64,000 nucleotides of DNA from Diplolepis rosae (GCA_030998225.1 JAPYXD010000723.1:20620001-20684000), one strand, 5' to 3'; numbered from the stretch's first letter, positions 21,068 through 33,418 are shown. Made by a program: numbers and translations. The notes: a model not told the origin generated them from the letters alone.

Positions 21068-21400
21068 TCAATGGTCTTTTTCTGTATACTTCTCCCATTT
21101 AACCTTTACATGGCAGATGTATTCAATAGCCCAAACTTTTTTCATGTCGACTTCCTTGTCGAAGTCTAGCTTGTATATTGGATCCATATTTGGGTATTCC
21201 ATATTCCTCTTCTTTTTCTGGATTGAAATCTTATTGCATTTTATTCCCTGCGTTTGGAGATCTTCAATGATTTCATTTGCTGGCAGGTTAGGTAGTCTCT
21301 TGGCCACGATGTGCTTTGGTTTTATCTCCTTAGAGGCATAGGGATGAAATGTCATATTGGCTCCTTTTGACTTTTTTATTAGGTCCATGTAGTCCTTCAT
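21068..21400 (-). pseudogene. Jockey ORF1 (gag) fragment, pre-C2HC region
   Basis: The product has the shape of the region before the zinc knuckles in Jockey gag proteins: FHPYASKEIKPKHIVAKRLP, an ANEIIEDLQTQGIKCNKISI helix-strand block, and a YPNMDPIYKLDFD segment. No CCHC knuckles follow, because the element is deleted from here to the RT. Confidence 0.65.
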
Positions 21401-21765
21401 GTTAGTAGTGTGGATCCTCAGTTCCGATAAAGTTTAGTCAATTCCAGTTTTCTTATCTGTACACCGTGCAATTATTGAGTTTCGATCTGGCCGGCTGGTA
21501 ATCGTCTTCCATGGTGTATTTTACTAATAGTTAAGGCACTTTGTTTCACTTTTTCCGATGCATTTGAAAAGCACTGATTTGCGCGCCACGCTCCTTCGTC
21601 TGTGAGTGACCCGCACCAATCGCCTTCACCTGAGAGTTGCGTGTACCAATGGCCTTTGCCTGCTGGCCAGTCGACTTCGTGTCGACAGGAGTGATCTTGT
21701 AATCTGGAGACGTGCGCCACACGCCTTCGTCTCAGGAAGCGCGCGCCGAACGCCTTCGTTTCTGT
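21401..21765. other. Moderately GC-rich spacer with GCCTTCGTC-type repeats
   Basis: CGCCTTCGTCT and CGCCTTCACCT-like words recur five or six times between 21590 and 21760. No gene recognised. An open minus-strand frame here has no motif. Confidence 0.4.
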
Positions 21766-21768
21766 TAA

Positions 21769-21903
21769 GGGGCTGTTCAAATAATACGTAACGCTACTTT
21801 TCTTTTGTTTATGTAGCTTTGTCGTTGTCAACTTCACGACAATTTTATTCTTATCTCTTTTTAAACAAATGAAAAAGGCGTGACGTATTATGTGAACGGC
21901 CCC
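21769..21903. mobile_element. PIF/Harbinger-like MITE (135 bp)
   Basis: GGGGCTGTTCAAATAATACG at the left mirrors GGGGCCGTTCACATAATACG (reversed) at the right. A 3-bp TAA duplication flanks it (21766-21768, 21904-21906), the target size of PIF/Harbinger elements. No internal gene. Confidence 0.8.
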
Positions 21904-21906
21904 TAA

Positions 21907-22553
21907 TTGGTTGAGACGTGAGCCAAACTCCTTCGTCCAAACTGATCTGAATCACTCCAATCTGAATGATGTGAATCGATCATCAATCTGAATTTGATCT
22001 CAAACTCAATCATCAATGTCGAATCATGATCGATCATGCCTCAATCAATCGAATCCACAATGCGGCCACTACCATGTATTTTAGGAGGGTACTTAAAAAA
22101 GTGAAAATGAGCATCAGTGCCACCAAGTTTTGATAGCAAGAATTAATATCAATGCAAACGTAACCCCCGTCCCCCCAACCCGATGTATTCTAAAGAGCGG
22201 AAAATTTTGAAATATATTGTATGAAATCCATTTCATAAATTTAAATGATTTAAAGTTGAAAATAACTTGTGAAAGAATAAAAATACAACAAGAATTTTTA
22301 AATATGAATCACAATGAACAGTTAAATGCTGTACTATTACACGGAGAAAAATATTTGAAGTAATTTTACTCAACTCTGTCGATTAAACTTGGGACATAAG
22401 GACATTTGAACATCTATTAAATCCTAGTCGGGTAAAATGAATTTGATAAATACCTAATTCACCCAAAGTGAATATCAAAAAGCGTTACATAGGAAATAGT
22501 AAGGAGTTGAGTAAAACGTTGTCGACGACAGGGCATCACAATGAGTCAGTGGG
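21907..22553. other. AT-rich spacer
   Basis: Contains short CAATCTGAAT and CGATCATG repeats at about 21950-22060. Nothing coding recognised. Confidence 0.35.
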
Positions 22554-22557
22554 TTAA

Positions 22558-23298
22558 GGGAGTTACTCAGGATGAAGAATTAACGAACAGAAAAATCTTA
22601 AACTTTGCAAAGCGTTAGAATATAATTAAAAAATTATCCGTACAAAATTTGAAGGTCTGAGGTGGGTTTTTTAGTGAGATATTCATATTTCTATTTTGTG
22701 CCTCTCTAGTTGATTCAACATGGGCTCTTATGAGAGATGGCGGAGGTTATCGTGTATTATCATTGATATCTTTTCAACTGACGAACAGATTATAACGGGA
22801 TTTGAACAGTAGAAAAATAAGATGTTTAGGAATAGTTATTAACTTTAATAACATTCAAAGGTGGGTTCTAAAAGTAATAACAAATACGATGAAGATTGGA
22901 AATGAATTGCTGAAAATTAGTATTTTGTTTTCAGATAATCACAGATTTTATTTTTATCCTTCCTATTATTTGTCACACGAATTTTCCCGTTTTTATCAGC
23001 ACCAAACAAATGAGATAATCCATCAAAACCATGTTCTTTGTATGCATCGATAACCATAGCTACCGTGATGTCAGAAGCAATCATTTTTTTCCTCATTTGG
23101 ACGAATGTGCAGCTTTTTAATTCATTGTATAATTTAATGTCTGTGAAACATTTCTTAGGTGCTGACGTGACCATATGTGCGACTGTACACCTGTGCGCAC
23201 ACGAATAAACAAGATGCGACGTTGCCAGATCAAGTACTACTGTAGTCAACCTGCGTGTTTAACCCTGTTTTGACTAGGTGGGTAGGTGAGTAACTCCC
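22558..23298. mobile_element. TTAA-flanked TIR element (741 bp), possibly piggyBac-like
   Basis: Both ends read GGGAGTTACTCA inward and are flanked by TTAA (22554-22557, 23299-23302), the piggyBac target. The minus strand holds an open frame at 22917-23249 (possible ATG at about 23174; MVTSAPKKCF start) with no recognised domain. The superfamily is inferred from the target site only. Confidence 0.65.
22917..23174 (-). other. Open frame of unknown function inside the TTAA element
   Basis: About 86 codons from an ATG: MVTSAPKKCFTDIKLY, a basic QMRKKM patch, then VIDAYKEHGFDGLSHLFG and a lysine-rich end. It looks protein-like and not random, but I recognise no family. It may be a remnant of a captured or transposase gene. 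Confidence 0.3.
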
Positions 23299-23486
23299 TT
23301 AACCTGAAATGTATAAATATATCACCGACGCTTGAGGTGCTTCGAACGGTAGTTGAGTAAAATGAGCATCGGCTGTATTATTTCAACTGGCAATGATATG
23401 GTTGCTATGGTTACAACAGTTTAAAAATAACATCGGTAGCAACAATAGCGCCACCACTTGTTGATAGCAAACATTAAAATTCGTTC

Positions 23487-24310
23487 ACCCCCTCCATGGG
23501 TGCGTTGACCAATCAGGTTATTCCTTCGCCAGACGTCGTGATGGGTGGCAGGACTCTACCTTCGATGTCATCGTAATTATACCTACGTCTGTCAATATCG
23601 AGAGATTACAAGATTAGTTTTTTTTTTTTTGCGTTATAAACTCTTAAAAGATACTCATAGAACTAAGGTAACTTAAGTCAGGCATACGCGTCTTAATTCG
23701 ATTTAGCCGTAGCATAATGGAACTAATGATTTCGCAAGTTATATTAGTTCAATGATAGTGTCGTACATTGTAGAGAAAAAAATAACAGCGTAGAGAAAAA
23801 ACTATGAATGTATATAATTAGTACTTAAAAAAAATAAAAATAACTTATATTAAACCTAACCGTTTATTCGCGTCTCTATTCTCTTATCGCGCCCACTAAT
23901 GAGGGCCGCCGAAAGCCTGATGTTTCTTCCTCCTCCATAGGTGCGTTGACCAATCGGGTCGTTCCTTCAATAGACGCTGCTGAGTAGCTTACATTCTGTC
24001 TACGCGTCTCAATTCGATTTGGACCGTAGAATAATAAAACTAATTGAAGTAATTTTAATGTTTACGTTATAATAGAAAAACAAATACCATCGTAAAATTA
24101 TATATGCGATTAATACCTAAGTGTTTAGGTGGTATCCACGTCTCGATTCTCTAAGCGCGCGCGCGCGCACCAATGAGGACTGTCGGGAAGTTCGGTGTGT
24201 CTTCCCCCTCCGTAGGTGCGTTGACCAACCAGGTCATTCCTCCGCCAGCCGCCGCCAAGTAACTTACATCTAGGCTACGCATCTTGATTCTATAATTCGA
24301 TCTTGTATAA
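23487..24310. repeat. Degenerate tandem repeat, three copies
   Basis: CCTCCATGGGTGCGTTGACC (23490), CCTCCATAGGTGCGTTGACC (23932) and CCTCCGTAGGTGCGTTGACC (24208) each start a block. The block continues with AATC(A/G)GGT(T/C)(A/G)TTCCTTC, then a CTACGCGTCTCAATTCGAT-like stretch and an AT-rich tail. The unit is roughly 280-440 bp. An alternating GC run (GCGCGCGCGCGC) lies at about 24156, and A-rich tracts at 24300-24335. Confidence 0.65.
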
Positions 24311-24319
24311 TGTAATAAA

Positions 24320-27150
24320 AAAAAAAAAATAAAAAAAAAGAGCAAGCGAGGGTCGTCTTGAAAAGATAGAATTACACGCTGAGTATTGGTGTGTATCAAG
24401 AATACAGCTTTTGCACACATGAAGTATAAATAAATAGCTACAATTGTGCAAAGTTTCAGTTCTTAATATTAAAAAATAGCGGAGTTGTGAATTTTTTAAA
24501 AAACGTCAAATTTTCCGGTTTCACGGACTTTTATTTCTAAATAAAGTTCGGACTGCCCTGCACGTGATGGCATAAGTCGTTTTCTGATAATTTTTATGTC
24601 AAAAACGATCCCTCTATTGCTTGGCCTATTAGCTAATTCGATGACAACACGAGCGTCTTCGAAAATCTACATCTTGCCCATTGATTAAGTTGCCGTAAAC
24701 AAAATGGCGGAACGCCTTCAAGTAAAGTGAAATCACGCTGGTGATAATACGTACTCAGGAGTATTCGGGATGGAAAATTTCGAATTTGAAGATTTACTTT
24801 TCCCAAATCAAAATAGCCGTTTATTAATTATGAACTCACTGTGTGAAAAAACAAGTCATTATCAGTTAAGGTAAAGTATACCAAACTGAAGATCTGGATG
24901 GATGACGAATGAATTTATTTTCACCACTGAAGATAGTTTTCTTTCCAAAATTGCGAGCTTTTCATCATAGACCTCCAACAACAGTTTCCATGTCGCAAGT
25001 TACAAATCAAGCTTCTCCAGGAAAAGTAAGACCACTTTTAACTGAGCGTATATTTTTACGTGTTGGGAAACTTCGCGAGAAAATGCAAACAGCTGATTTT
25101 CATATGCTCCTGAAAGTCGCGTAGGTAGGATAACTACCTTTACAGAGTTTAGTACATTTATACGTTCTAAATGAAAAATTGTATTTGAAATTAAAAACGC
25201 TAATTTTTCATTTTTGGCCAGCTTCTGGGCTTTTTAGACCACTGTGTGACATGTCAATTAGCTAGATTCGATAGATCATTATGTGTATTCATAGTTTTCT
25301 TGAAATTATCTTTCCTTTATTGAATTGTCTTATTAAACATAATATTTCGTTGTATTCTAATCTAACTTATGAAATTCCTATTAACTTATAGTCTATATGT
25401 GCTGTTATTCTCTCGCTATTGAGAATTGATGTTGTTGGATTCTAAATTTTAAATTTTTGGCTCATTTGTATTCTCTGGTGTGACCTTTTCTGATTCTCAC
25501 TTACTAATGTTGGAGAGCATTCTTTCAATGTGGATCGCATGTTAAGATTTCCAATGCTGAACATATAAGATTAAAATTAGATTTTAGCAAAACTTAAGCT
25601 GTCTACATTTCTCACGCTATTAGGAAATAGAGGTTTCACATAAAAAAGGTACAAGGATGTTTCTTTAACTGAGGCTGCCAGTTTTGGGCATATTATACAA
25701 AAAGGAAAATAGACCTCATAAACCATCGCATCCACAGAACGCTCGGCCTCAGCTAAAATCTAACAGTGCACCATCACCTGTGACCATTTTCAACCGAGAC
25801 ACAGGCGACGTTGCCAGAAGTGTGATATCAGGGGGTTCCCCAACAAATATCTTTTCTGACAACGTCGGAGAAACCAGAACAAAATAGCACGAGTCCGAGG
25901 CCCAAAAAAGGCAATATTTATATTATATTATATCGCGATCAATTGCATTTCGGCAACGAATAATTCAACCATTAGTCTTAGCTGACATTAATAAATTTAT
26001 ATTCAATTAATTTCATAATAAGTTTTAGGTTTCTTCAAATATATCTGAATTCAATATACTTCAACACATGCGTGCATAAGGTACTTATTGTGCAAAATCT
26101 GATAACTGGAAAGATTTTTATCCCATTCACATGAAATTCGGACAAAATATTCTCTACTTCATATTCCTTAGAAGTACATATAGTTTTCTAAATATCTTAC
26201 AAAGTTTTCGGTTTTCTAAAATATTTTTTTGAATGATATTTTTTCTTCACATATCTACCATTTCTACAAAAATCGATATTTTTTAGAATTCTTACGTACT
26301 TCCATGATATTTTATGCCCATATAATAGACCGATTCTTTTTTAGTTTTATGTCTAACTGTGTTTGCAGATATCTTTCACACCATTTGGGCATCCATCGAA
26401 AGAAAAGGTTTAACAATCTGTTCGTGGCTCCACTATTTGAAAAAGTGGAAATTCATTTTTTATTGTCCTAATCCAAGACAATAAAGCCCTCAGAATCCTT
26501 TTTTCATCTTGCTTATTTTCCTAACATACATTGATTTTCGTCTCTCCTGTAACCTTTGTTTGGCACTCAGGAGCTCCTGCCCCAAGCTGCTTGGTGGTCA
26601 AAATATACATTTTCAGATTTACCAAATTTTTTTCTAGAAATCATCAGGCAAATTTTGAAAATTATTCAGATTTCTTTAAAAAATCTTCATATTTCAAAAA
26701 TCCATTTTATAAATAATTTACAAGGCTGTTATGAACTATGTCTATTTAAGTTAATAATATCATATATATTCTTTTATTTAAAACCAGAAAATAGGAATTA
26801 GAAATGATTTTACAGGAATATTTACCTAGTGCGCAGGATACACATGAATATCGGCAGGGAATCGCAGACAGTAGCAGAGCTTGTGGTGTATAATTATTTT
26901 CTTAAATGCAAACATATGTATTGCTGAAAAAAATCTTAACATTATCTTGAAAATCAATAGATTTGTAACAAATTCATTAAATCGGCCACCTTGATCACTT
27001 GAAAAAAGCGTAATAAAAAGAACATTTCCAATTTGTTTAAACAGAAATATTCAATTTGTTTTAGTTTATAATTTTAATACAGAAAATACATTGACCCATT
27101 AAGTCCTAACATGTACAATATAACACAGAGGTTCAAAAATTTCAGGAAAT
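24320..27150. other. Long unassigned stretch within unit B
   Basis: About 2.8 kb of AT-rich DNA. Two short open frames (24909-25124 and 25684-25887, plus) are proline- and serine-containing, with no motif. No inverted ends or transposon genes were recognised. It has no counterpart in unit A, so it is inserted material of unknown origin. Confidence 0.35.
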
Positions 27151-27396
27151 TGTGCGATTGAATTTTCTTCCACACTTGTAAAGAATGGCCAATTTTGCAC
27201 GCCTGTAAAATGAACGCAAAGTGGGTGATTATAGGCGTGTTATTAAAATCTTAGACATCACGCATGCGCAGTTAGTTGTTTGGGGCGTATTATCCTTTGC
27301 GATTTATTTAATAGAATATATGAAACTGGCCATTTTATTTACGAATTTCGAAAAAATAATCGCTTACATCTTGTGCTTACAGTTCTTAAGGCAGTA

Positions 27397-28459
27397 AGGT
27401 AATGGAACCAATACTCGATCAGCATCCATGTAGGTAGGTTACGGAAAACGACCTTTCAAAGTGTATAGCATTAGAGTAATAAATTAAACTTTCGTATATA
27501 TATTGTAGAAAAAGGTTTTGTTTATCGAATTCCAGACGCAGAAAATTTTTTTGTGTCGTTTTGTAAATGAATTAGGCGTTTTTAAAACATTACTTTTGGG
27601 TACCAATACTCGATCACCGAAAACCCCGCGAAACCAGTAGTCGATCAGCAAGGGACCAATAGTCGATCATGTCATTTGTGATCAGCTGTTTTACGGAGAG
27701 TAAAGTTTTTCTTTTCTAACCTTCACCATCTGCAAATGATTATTTTATTCATGTAGTATGTACTGTAACTCATAGTTAAATAAAAATAAAAATAAAAATA
27801 TAGGTCACTGTGAAAGTATATATGCACATCAAAACAATCATATAACCTCAAAAACATACATGCAAAAATTGAAGCATTTATGTGAAAATTTTTGAAAAAT
27901 ATCACTTCTTTTATAGTTTTCACTAATCGAGCACCATAAAATTTCGACTAAAAGTTAAAAAACTCATTTTTAAGAATTAAAAAAAACGAACACAGCATCG
28001 CGGTAGGCTGATCGACTTTTGGTTCCCCTTCGCTTTTTGTATACGAAAAGACGATCAGCGTTTTTTACACATTTAATCAAATTTTTGATTATAATTACCT
28101 GTCTGTAATAATAGAAAAAGCCTTCATAAGCCTGGTAATGCCTTCTCTCACGCGATTTTTCCAACTTTTCCTTGATTATCGTCCAACTTAGCACGGGCAC
28201 ATGAGAGTTGGCGGCACCACTGATCGACGGCGCAGGCGACTGTAACGCACGAAATTCAACGAGCGCGTCGGGGAAATATTTTTATCATACACTATGTTAT
28301 ATTTTTGAATAATAATTGGGCAGTATAATATTGTTAAGTATTTTTTTTAAATGTCACAATTTTTTTGCAGTATTTTGCTTTTTTGAATTCATAATAAACA
28401 TGAATTCATACCGAAGTGATCGAGTATTGGTTACTGATCGATTATTGGTTCCATTACCT
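27397..28459. mobile_element. TIR element with repeated CCAATAnTCGATCA motifs (1063 bp)
   Basis: Ends AGGTAATGGAACCAATACTC and, reversed, AGGTAATGGAACCAATAATC are flanked by TA (27395-27396, 28460-28461). Unit A shows the empty site (GCAGTATACCAG, near 6666). The motif CCAATAnTCGATCA occurs in each end and again as internal copies (about 27603, 27636 and 27654 plus; 28415 and 28436 minus), a likely set of transposase-binding sites. The minus strand is open for 76 codons at 27970-28200 with no recognised domain. Confidence 0.8.
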
Positions 28460-28503
28460 TATATGTATTACGTCAAGAAGAATGCGATAATTCGGGTAAA
28501 TTA

Positions 28504-28727
28504 CAGTAAAAACTCGTTTATTATTAGACTTGTCTATTGCAAGGCTCGAGCGTTACCCTAACCCCCATCTTTGCCATATACGCAACACTGTGGTTGGGGC
28601 AACAACCAATCCACTGCTTGCCCTGAAAAACAACCTTTCCGATAGTTGCGGTGGTGGAAGCCCCTCTCGTCTTCCAATAAACGAGTCTCGCTCGTTTCGG
28701 AACCTTGCAATAATCAAGTTTTCACTG
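28504..28727. mobile_element. Pogo/Tigger-like MITE (224 bp)
   Basis: Ends CAGTAAAAACTCGTTTATTA and, reversed, CAGTGAAAACTTGATTATTG with TA on both sides (28502-28503, 28728-28729). The CAGTnAAAACT(C/T)G(A/T)TTATT end is the pogo/Tigger type. Absent from the matching place in unit A. Internal sequence is GC-richer and non-coding. Confidence 0.8.
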
Positions 28728-28979
28728 TACTAGTATTTTCTTGAAACACTTTTTTCTCAAAAACTTACAACAATTTGCGGAAACTGAAGAGTATTATTAT
28801 GCTTCATTCATAAGAGAATCGAATCATATAATTTGATATGTTCATTAATACAGAAACTCAATTTTAATTCACATCCTGCTTGAATCTAACTTTTTACACT
28901 TTTTTGCAAATGAATAAAATAAAAATTAAAACTGAATTCGAATCTGCATAACTACAAAGTCAAAATCATCTCAACGTTC

Positions 28980-29299
28980 AAACAAAACTACGCGGATAAA
29001 AGAGTGTAGTTGTGACAGCAAAATTAATCTTTGTGACAGTTAAACGTTTAGCTGGTAACGAACGAGTGGATGAAGGAATGTCTCGGAATCAGTTAAAGTG
29101 AATATCTGTAACCTTATGAACATGACAAAAACATCAAATAATTTAGAGTCATTTGTAGGTTATGTGACACGATACATATTTACGAAGTATAATCAAATAA
29201 CCAGTATGAAGTTGCCGTGAGTTCATTACGGATTTGCATTTTCTCAAAACGAAAAAAAATTTTGTTTTTTTTTCGCAGAAAAGTAACAAAATTTAGAAG
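28980..29299. other. Inserted spacer before the mariner remnant
   Basis: No counterpart in unit A; nothing recognised. Confidence 0.35.
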
Positions 29300-29870
29300 A
29301 ACTTTTTATGTTTGTTTATTTATTATCAATCGTATCAAAACGGTGTCCTCGGAGTGGTCTTTTGAGTTTGAGGAATAGCCAGAAATCACACGGAGCCAAA
29401 TCAGGCGAATATGGTGGTTGTGGAACGATATGCATCGAGTTTTTGGCGAAATGGTCACGAAAAACGACTGCAGTGTGTGACAGCGCATTATCGTGCTGCA
29501 AAAACCACGAGTTGTCTGCCCAAAATATCTTTTGAAACGGTGTTAAGTGATCCTCTTGAAATGCCAATAGTATCAGCAAGGTCTCTAATTGTCAATCGAC
29601 GATTTTTGTGCAGTAATTCTTTGATTTGATTGGCGTGTTGCTCGTCAGTTGATGTTGATGATCGTCCGGGGCGTTTCAAGTCATCAATATGTTCTCTGCC
29701 TTCTTTGGAGTCTTTGTACCACTTATAAACATTTTTCTGCGACATGGTCAAATCACCGAAGGCCTTCTGCAATATTCTGAACGTTTTAGCAACTCAAGTT
29801 TCATTCCGCAAACAAAATTTAATGGCACTTCATCGCTCAAAAAATTCAGACATTGTAAAAATGGAAAAAA
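29300..29870 (-). pseudogene. Mariner transposase remnant of a third subfamily
   Basis: Minus-strand frames read ILQKAFGDLTMSQKNVYKWY and KEGREHIDDLKRPGRSSTST (helix-turn-helix and linker), then DLADTIGISRGSLNTV. After a deletion they continue with FLQHDNALSHTAVVF and PQPPYSPDLAPCDFWLFLKL (second and third catalytic Asp blocks). The part with the first Asp is deleted, and a stop occurs near the start. Distinct in sequence from the mariners at 3090 and 19286. Terminal repeats not identified. Confidence 0.8.
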
Positions 29871-30690
29871 TCACGTTTAGTCGTTTAGAAAACACAAGCG
29901 TAACTATGTCAAAAATGATGACATTGACATGAAATTTGGCACAGATATCAGTAACAGTAGGACCAACATAAAAATTAAAGAGTTTACCCGAATCAGTTAG
30001 CCCGCGAAGTTTAAATTAAAAATTCACCTTAATCTTTTCCCCACAGTAGTATGCAATTTGTAGAGAATAATAATTTCATTTATTCATCAACTGTGTAAAA
30101 TGTGAATCTTTACCTAAATAGTTCATACTATTTGACCAAAATTTTTTTGTCATCCTCACATGATAATGAGCCCATTGTTACATCAATTTTGGTATGCAAT
30201 ATGCCTGATTCCCACATCTTTGGAACTATACGAGAATTTTCTATTCTCGCATTATTCCATTGTCAAATAGTACGGGCATTTATGATTCTCGCATTATTTA
30301 TATATACCGACGGGATAATCAATTGCAAGGCAATGTAAATTTCATTTTTGGCACCTAAGTTAGGCCCATTGCATACTAAAATTGTTACTAATAGAATGGG
30401 GTCATTCTCATGTGCAAATAACAAAAAATAGTATGTGTTTCGCGGGCGCGATAGGTGACTTCCTTATCAATTCGCACAGACGATGCCTCTTCGTTGGATT
30501 GCCTTCGGCTCGTATTCGCATACACGTCGACTCGACATCGTCTGCTCCTGCGCCTTTTCACATTCATGCGGGAATCACCCACATCGCGTCCTTGCAACAC
30601 AATATACTATCATATGATTTGTACATATTAATTCCTTGAAGTTTGGATCACTTTTCATTTGCTCAATTGCCTTGTCGAATTCTTTTCTGT
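29871..30690. other. Unassigned insertion in unit B
   Basis: Not present in unit A. Mixed composition, with no motif-bearing frame on either strand. Confidence 0.35.
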
Positions 30691-31241
30691 GTATAGTTCA
30701 AAATTTCTAGAATCTGAAACAATTGTTTATTCTGAAGACTTGTTTTGGTCAAAATTTGGTCATTTTGGTATTTTGAAGGTCCAAATTGTTTCGGATTCTT
30801 GAAATTTTGGAAAATAAAATTATTCGCTTTGTTGTATAACAAATTTTCCTTATTTTTCGTGCATTATATTACAAGTAAATGTTGTTTAAGTGTAGGATAA
30901 TAACAAGTAAAATGCTAAAAAAGCATACTATATAGTTATATTCCTCCATAAATTCTTGCCTATCGGTAATATATCGAAATTTTCTTTGTTACCTTCTCCA
31001 ATTTTATTTTACCGAAAACTTTCTAACTCTACTCGTGCTGCATGTGATATGCTTTGCGGCTCATGCTGATATCTTTACAATCTTCATAAAAAGTCCGCTT
31101 TTTTGCACTTGTATCACAATATACTATTATTTAGATCGAAACTTGTAGCTTATGAAATGAGATTTTTTTAAACCTGACTGCATATTAAGCCAATCATGAA
31201 AGCACATGCTTTCCGTCTATGATTTTTGTTTCACGTTACAG

Positions 31242-32347
31242 TGCTAAATTCATCTCGAATAAATGGTAAAATAATATGCCGAGAACCTAGTAGTACATCC
31301 AGAATAGGGTCGTATTTGGGTGTTATAACAAGAAAAACTGAAATCAGAGAAGTATGGGAACCCTTTTGCACTGCATCTCTAATTTCGAAAAATATTGCAG
31401 TATCTGCAGGATTTTGCTTGACTTTAATTGGCAAAAAATCTGAATTGTATAAAAACTTCAAGGTTCATTTCCGTAGAACTATATGAATGTATACAATAAT
31501 TCAATTGCTTATTCCATTGAAAAATTGTATCGCCATTATGATTATATGCGGAAACATGGCGATCTTAAAGAGATCCTTGATATTGGACTGATTCTGGTAA
31601 GTTAATCGACTAGTTTATATTATTCATTGAGTCAATTAATAAATCCAAATTGTTTTTAATTATTAATTTTTATTATCAGAGATTCCCTATGTTAATTCTG
31701 AATCATAATATTCAAACTATTTCACGTTTCAAACCGTTAGAATTCTATAGCCTTTAAAGTGCCTCTCGAAATAATTAATACAAAAATCATCCTGCACTTT
31801 CTAAAGAAATATTTATTGCAGATTGACCGCAAGAAATCGATTATGATTAAGAGTGTTACCATTTCAACCAATCCCACCATTCATATTAGAACTGGTACTA
31901 TATTTGGGTGGCAAAATCCATCTGATGGAATTACAATTAAGAAAGAAGACCTAGTAAAGATGCATATCCAAACTGAACATTATTTGGATTGCTTAGTGAA
32001 GCTTCATGATGCTGATTATATTTATGACAATAACGTTCAGTTTTGCGGGATACCGGATTTTGAACATCAAAAGTTAACTTGGGTAATTGATTTGATTGAT
32101 TTTATTAACAAATAACATTGTAGTACCTACTGCACATATTTTGAGTGGATTTATATATTACCATGCAATGTATAAAAATAAGGTTTTTATTGTTACTTAG
32201 CTTAACTTTGGTTGTCCTCTGATTGATACAAAAGGTCAACTTATTGGAATCATTACTCGTATACCAAAGGACTATGAACCTATTGTGTTCGCTAGGGTTA
32301 ACAATTTAGTGCCATTTATTGAGGCCTTCATTGCCATTGCTTTTTGA
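31242..32347 (+). pseudogene. Second copy of the serine protease homologue, frameshifted
   Basis: Exons correspond one to one with the gene in unit A: exon 2' 31242-31596, exon 4' 31822-32082 (261 bp, same length), exon 5' 32201-32347 (147 bp, same length), with the same splice signals. Exon 2' has two extra bases at about 31481-31484 (ACTATATGAATG for ACTATGAATG), which shifts the frame. The signal-peptide exon is 20 kb upstream and broken. His57 is again Phe (SAGFC); the GDSGGP position reads NFGCP where unit A has DCGCP. Cysteines of the S1 fold are kept. The middle exon near 31680 ends in the same TAA as in unit A. Most likely a pseudogene. Confidence 0.8.
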
Positions 32348-32912
32348 AACACATTTTCATTCTGCTGGTTGACTATAGTAACAAGCTACCGCAAAATCAG
32401 AAAACCTTTGTCAGGTACTTTGACTTGTATCCAATTTCATGATTCTTTCAGAAAATTATTGAAGAACGACAAAACTTCTGCTTCAGCCCGGATTCGAACC
32501 GAATCTGTCGACATCTATAATAAATCGTAATATATTCTCAAAATGTGAACAGTTTTGCTTATTATTCGGACAAAATGCTAATGTAATAATTAACATCAGC
32601 TACTTTTTTGAAATTTTCAATTAAAATGGAAAGCTTTTTGTATTAGAAAATTAAAATATGTTTCAGCATAAATCTATTCATTTTATACGCTTATAATTAT
32701 TGAAGTTTTGAAAATATAAAATAAAAATATTAACGAAGTGATGGCGAAGCCATGTAAAAATCAACAAAGTTCAAGGATCTTTTAATTTGATTCGTTAAAA
32801 TTCAAAGTGAACGAATCCTAGCGCTGCGTATTCCCTCATGTTTCTACTAGGCCGCGCGCCTGTACGACAAGCTATAGAATTTGCAAGGGGCATTTCAAAG
32901 GATTGGCTTTTA
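32348..32912. other. 3' flank of the SPH pseudogene
   Basis: Shares blocks with 9426-10480 of unit A (for example near 32740 and 32865) and holds the SINE fragment below. No gene. Confidence 0.5.
32445..32505 (-). mobile_element. Truncated tRNA-derived SINE
   Basis: Contains the perfect polymerase III B box GGTTCGAATCC (32490-32501) followed by the same tail as the SINE at 9755-9870 (TTCTGC..TTTTGTCGTTCTTC). The A box end is missing. It sits downstream of exon 5' much as the other SINE follows exon 5, so one insertion before the duplication may explain both. Confidence 0.65.
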
Positions 32913-32913
32913 A

Positions 32914-33325
32914 GGTTGTATGTAAAAAAATCGATCTCAGGTAGAATTTTTTAAAAAAGGAGCTTATATTTAAGTAGAATTTAAAACCATGAATGTTATT
33001 TATTAAAAATGTTATTAAATCAACAAAGACATTTTTTTAACTTTCAACAATAATCGTTGGCATCAAGTTATTCAATCGCATATTACAGTTGCTCAATGAT
33101 AGTCAGGTTTAAATTGCAACGTTGCACGATCTTCGAGTCTGCCGCTGGCATAGCATTGGTGACTATACGTATGCACAAAAACTACGAATTCTAAGGCAGT
33201 AGCACACTAAAATTTTTACCATGCTGACCCATGAAATTTTTTTAAAACAGCATAGCTCAACGGCGAGCTGAACGGCGCCCCACGAGACTTTATTATTTGT
33301 ACGGGGATGGGATTTGCATTTAACC
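32914..33325. mobile_element. TTAA-flanked MITE, family X (412 bp)
   Basis: Unit A gives the empty site (GGCTTTTAAACAACCCC). Here GGTT...AACC ends are bounded by TTAA on each side (32910-32913, 33326-33329). An inverted, longer copy of the same family lies at about 38930-40370. Non-coding. Confidence 0.6.
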
Positions 33326-33418
33326 TTAAACTACCCCTTTTTGACAAACTACTTCCAGGACTTTTCTGAAGAATTAAATTATAAATGTCACTAATTTAAC
33401 ATTTTTTGGATAAACTGT

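Larger units (their letters stand above)
18782..21400 (-). mobile_element. Jockey-clade non-LTR retrotransposon, internally deleted and split by a mariner
   Basis: Minus-strand order is an ORF1 (gag) fragment at 21068-21400, a short N-terminal reverse transcriptase piece (KKAPGLDNIQN, near 21000), the RT core at 20511-20915, then after the mariner the RT thumb at 18782-19283. The whole endonuclease and much of the RT fingers are missing between ORF1 and RT. The mariner at 19286-20508 sits at a TA within the codon just after FADDTAL; removing it rejoins the RT reading frame. Dead copy. Confidence 0.85.

Noticed and set aside
24909..25887. Two short plus-strand open frames as possible genes
   Set aside because: No motif, no splice or signal context, and AT-rich surroundings where frames of this length arise by chance.
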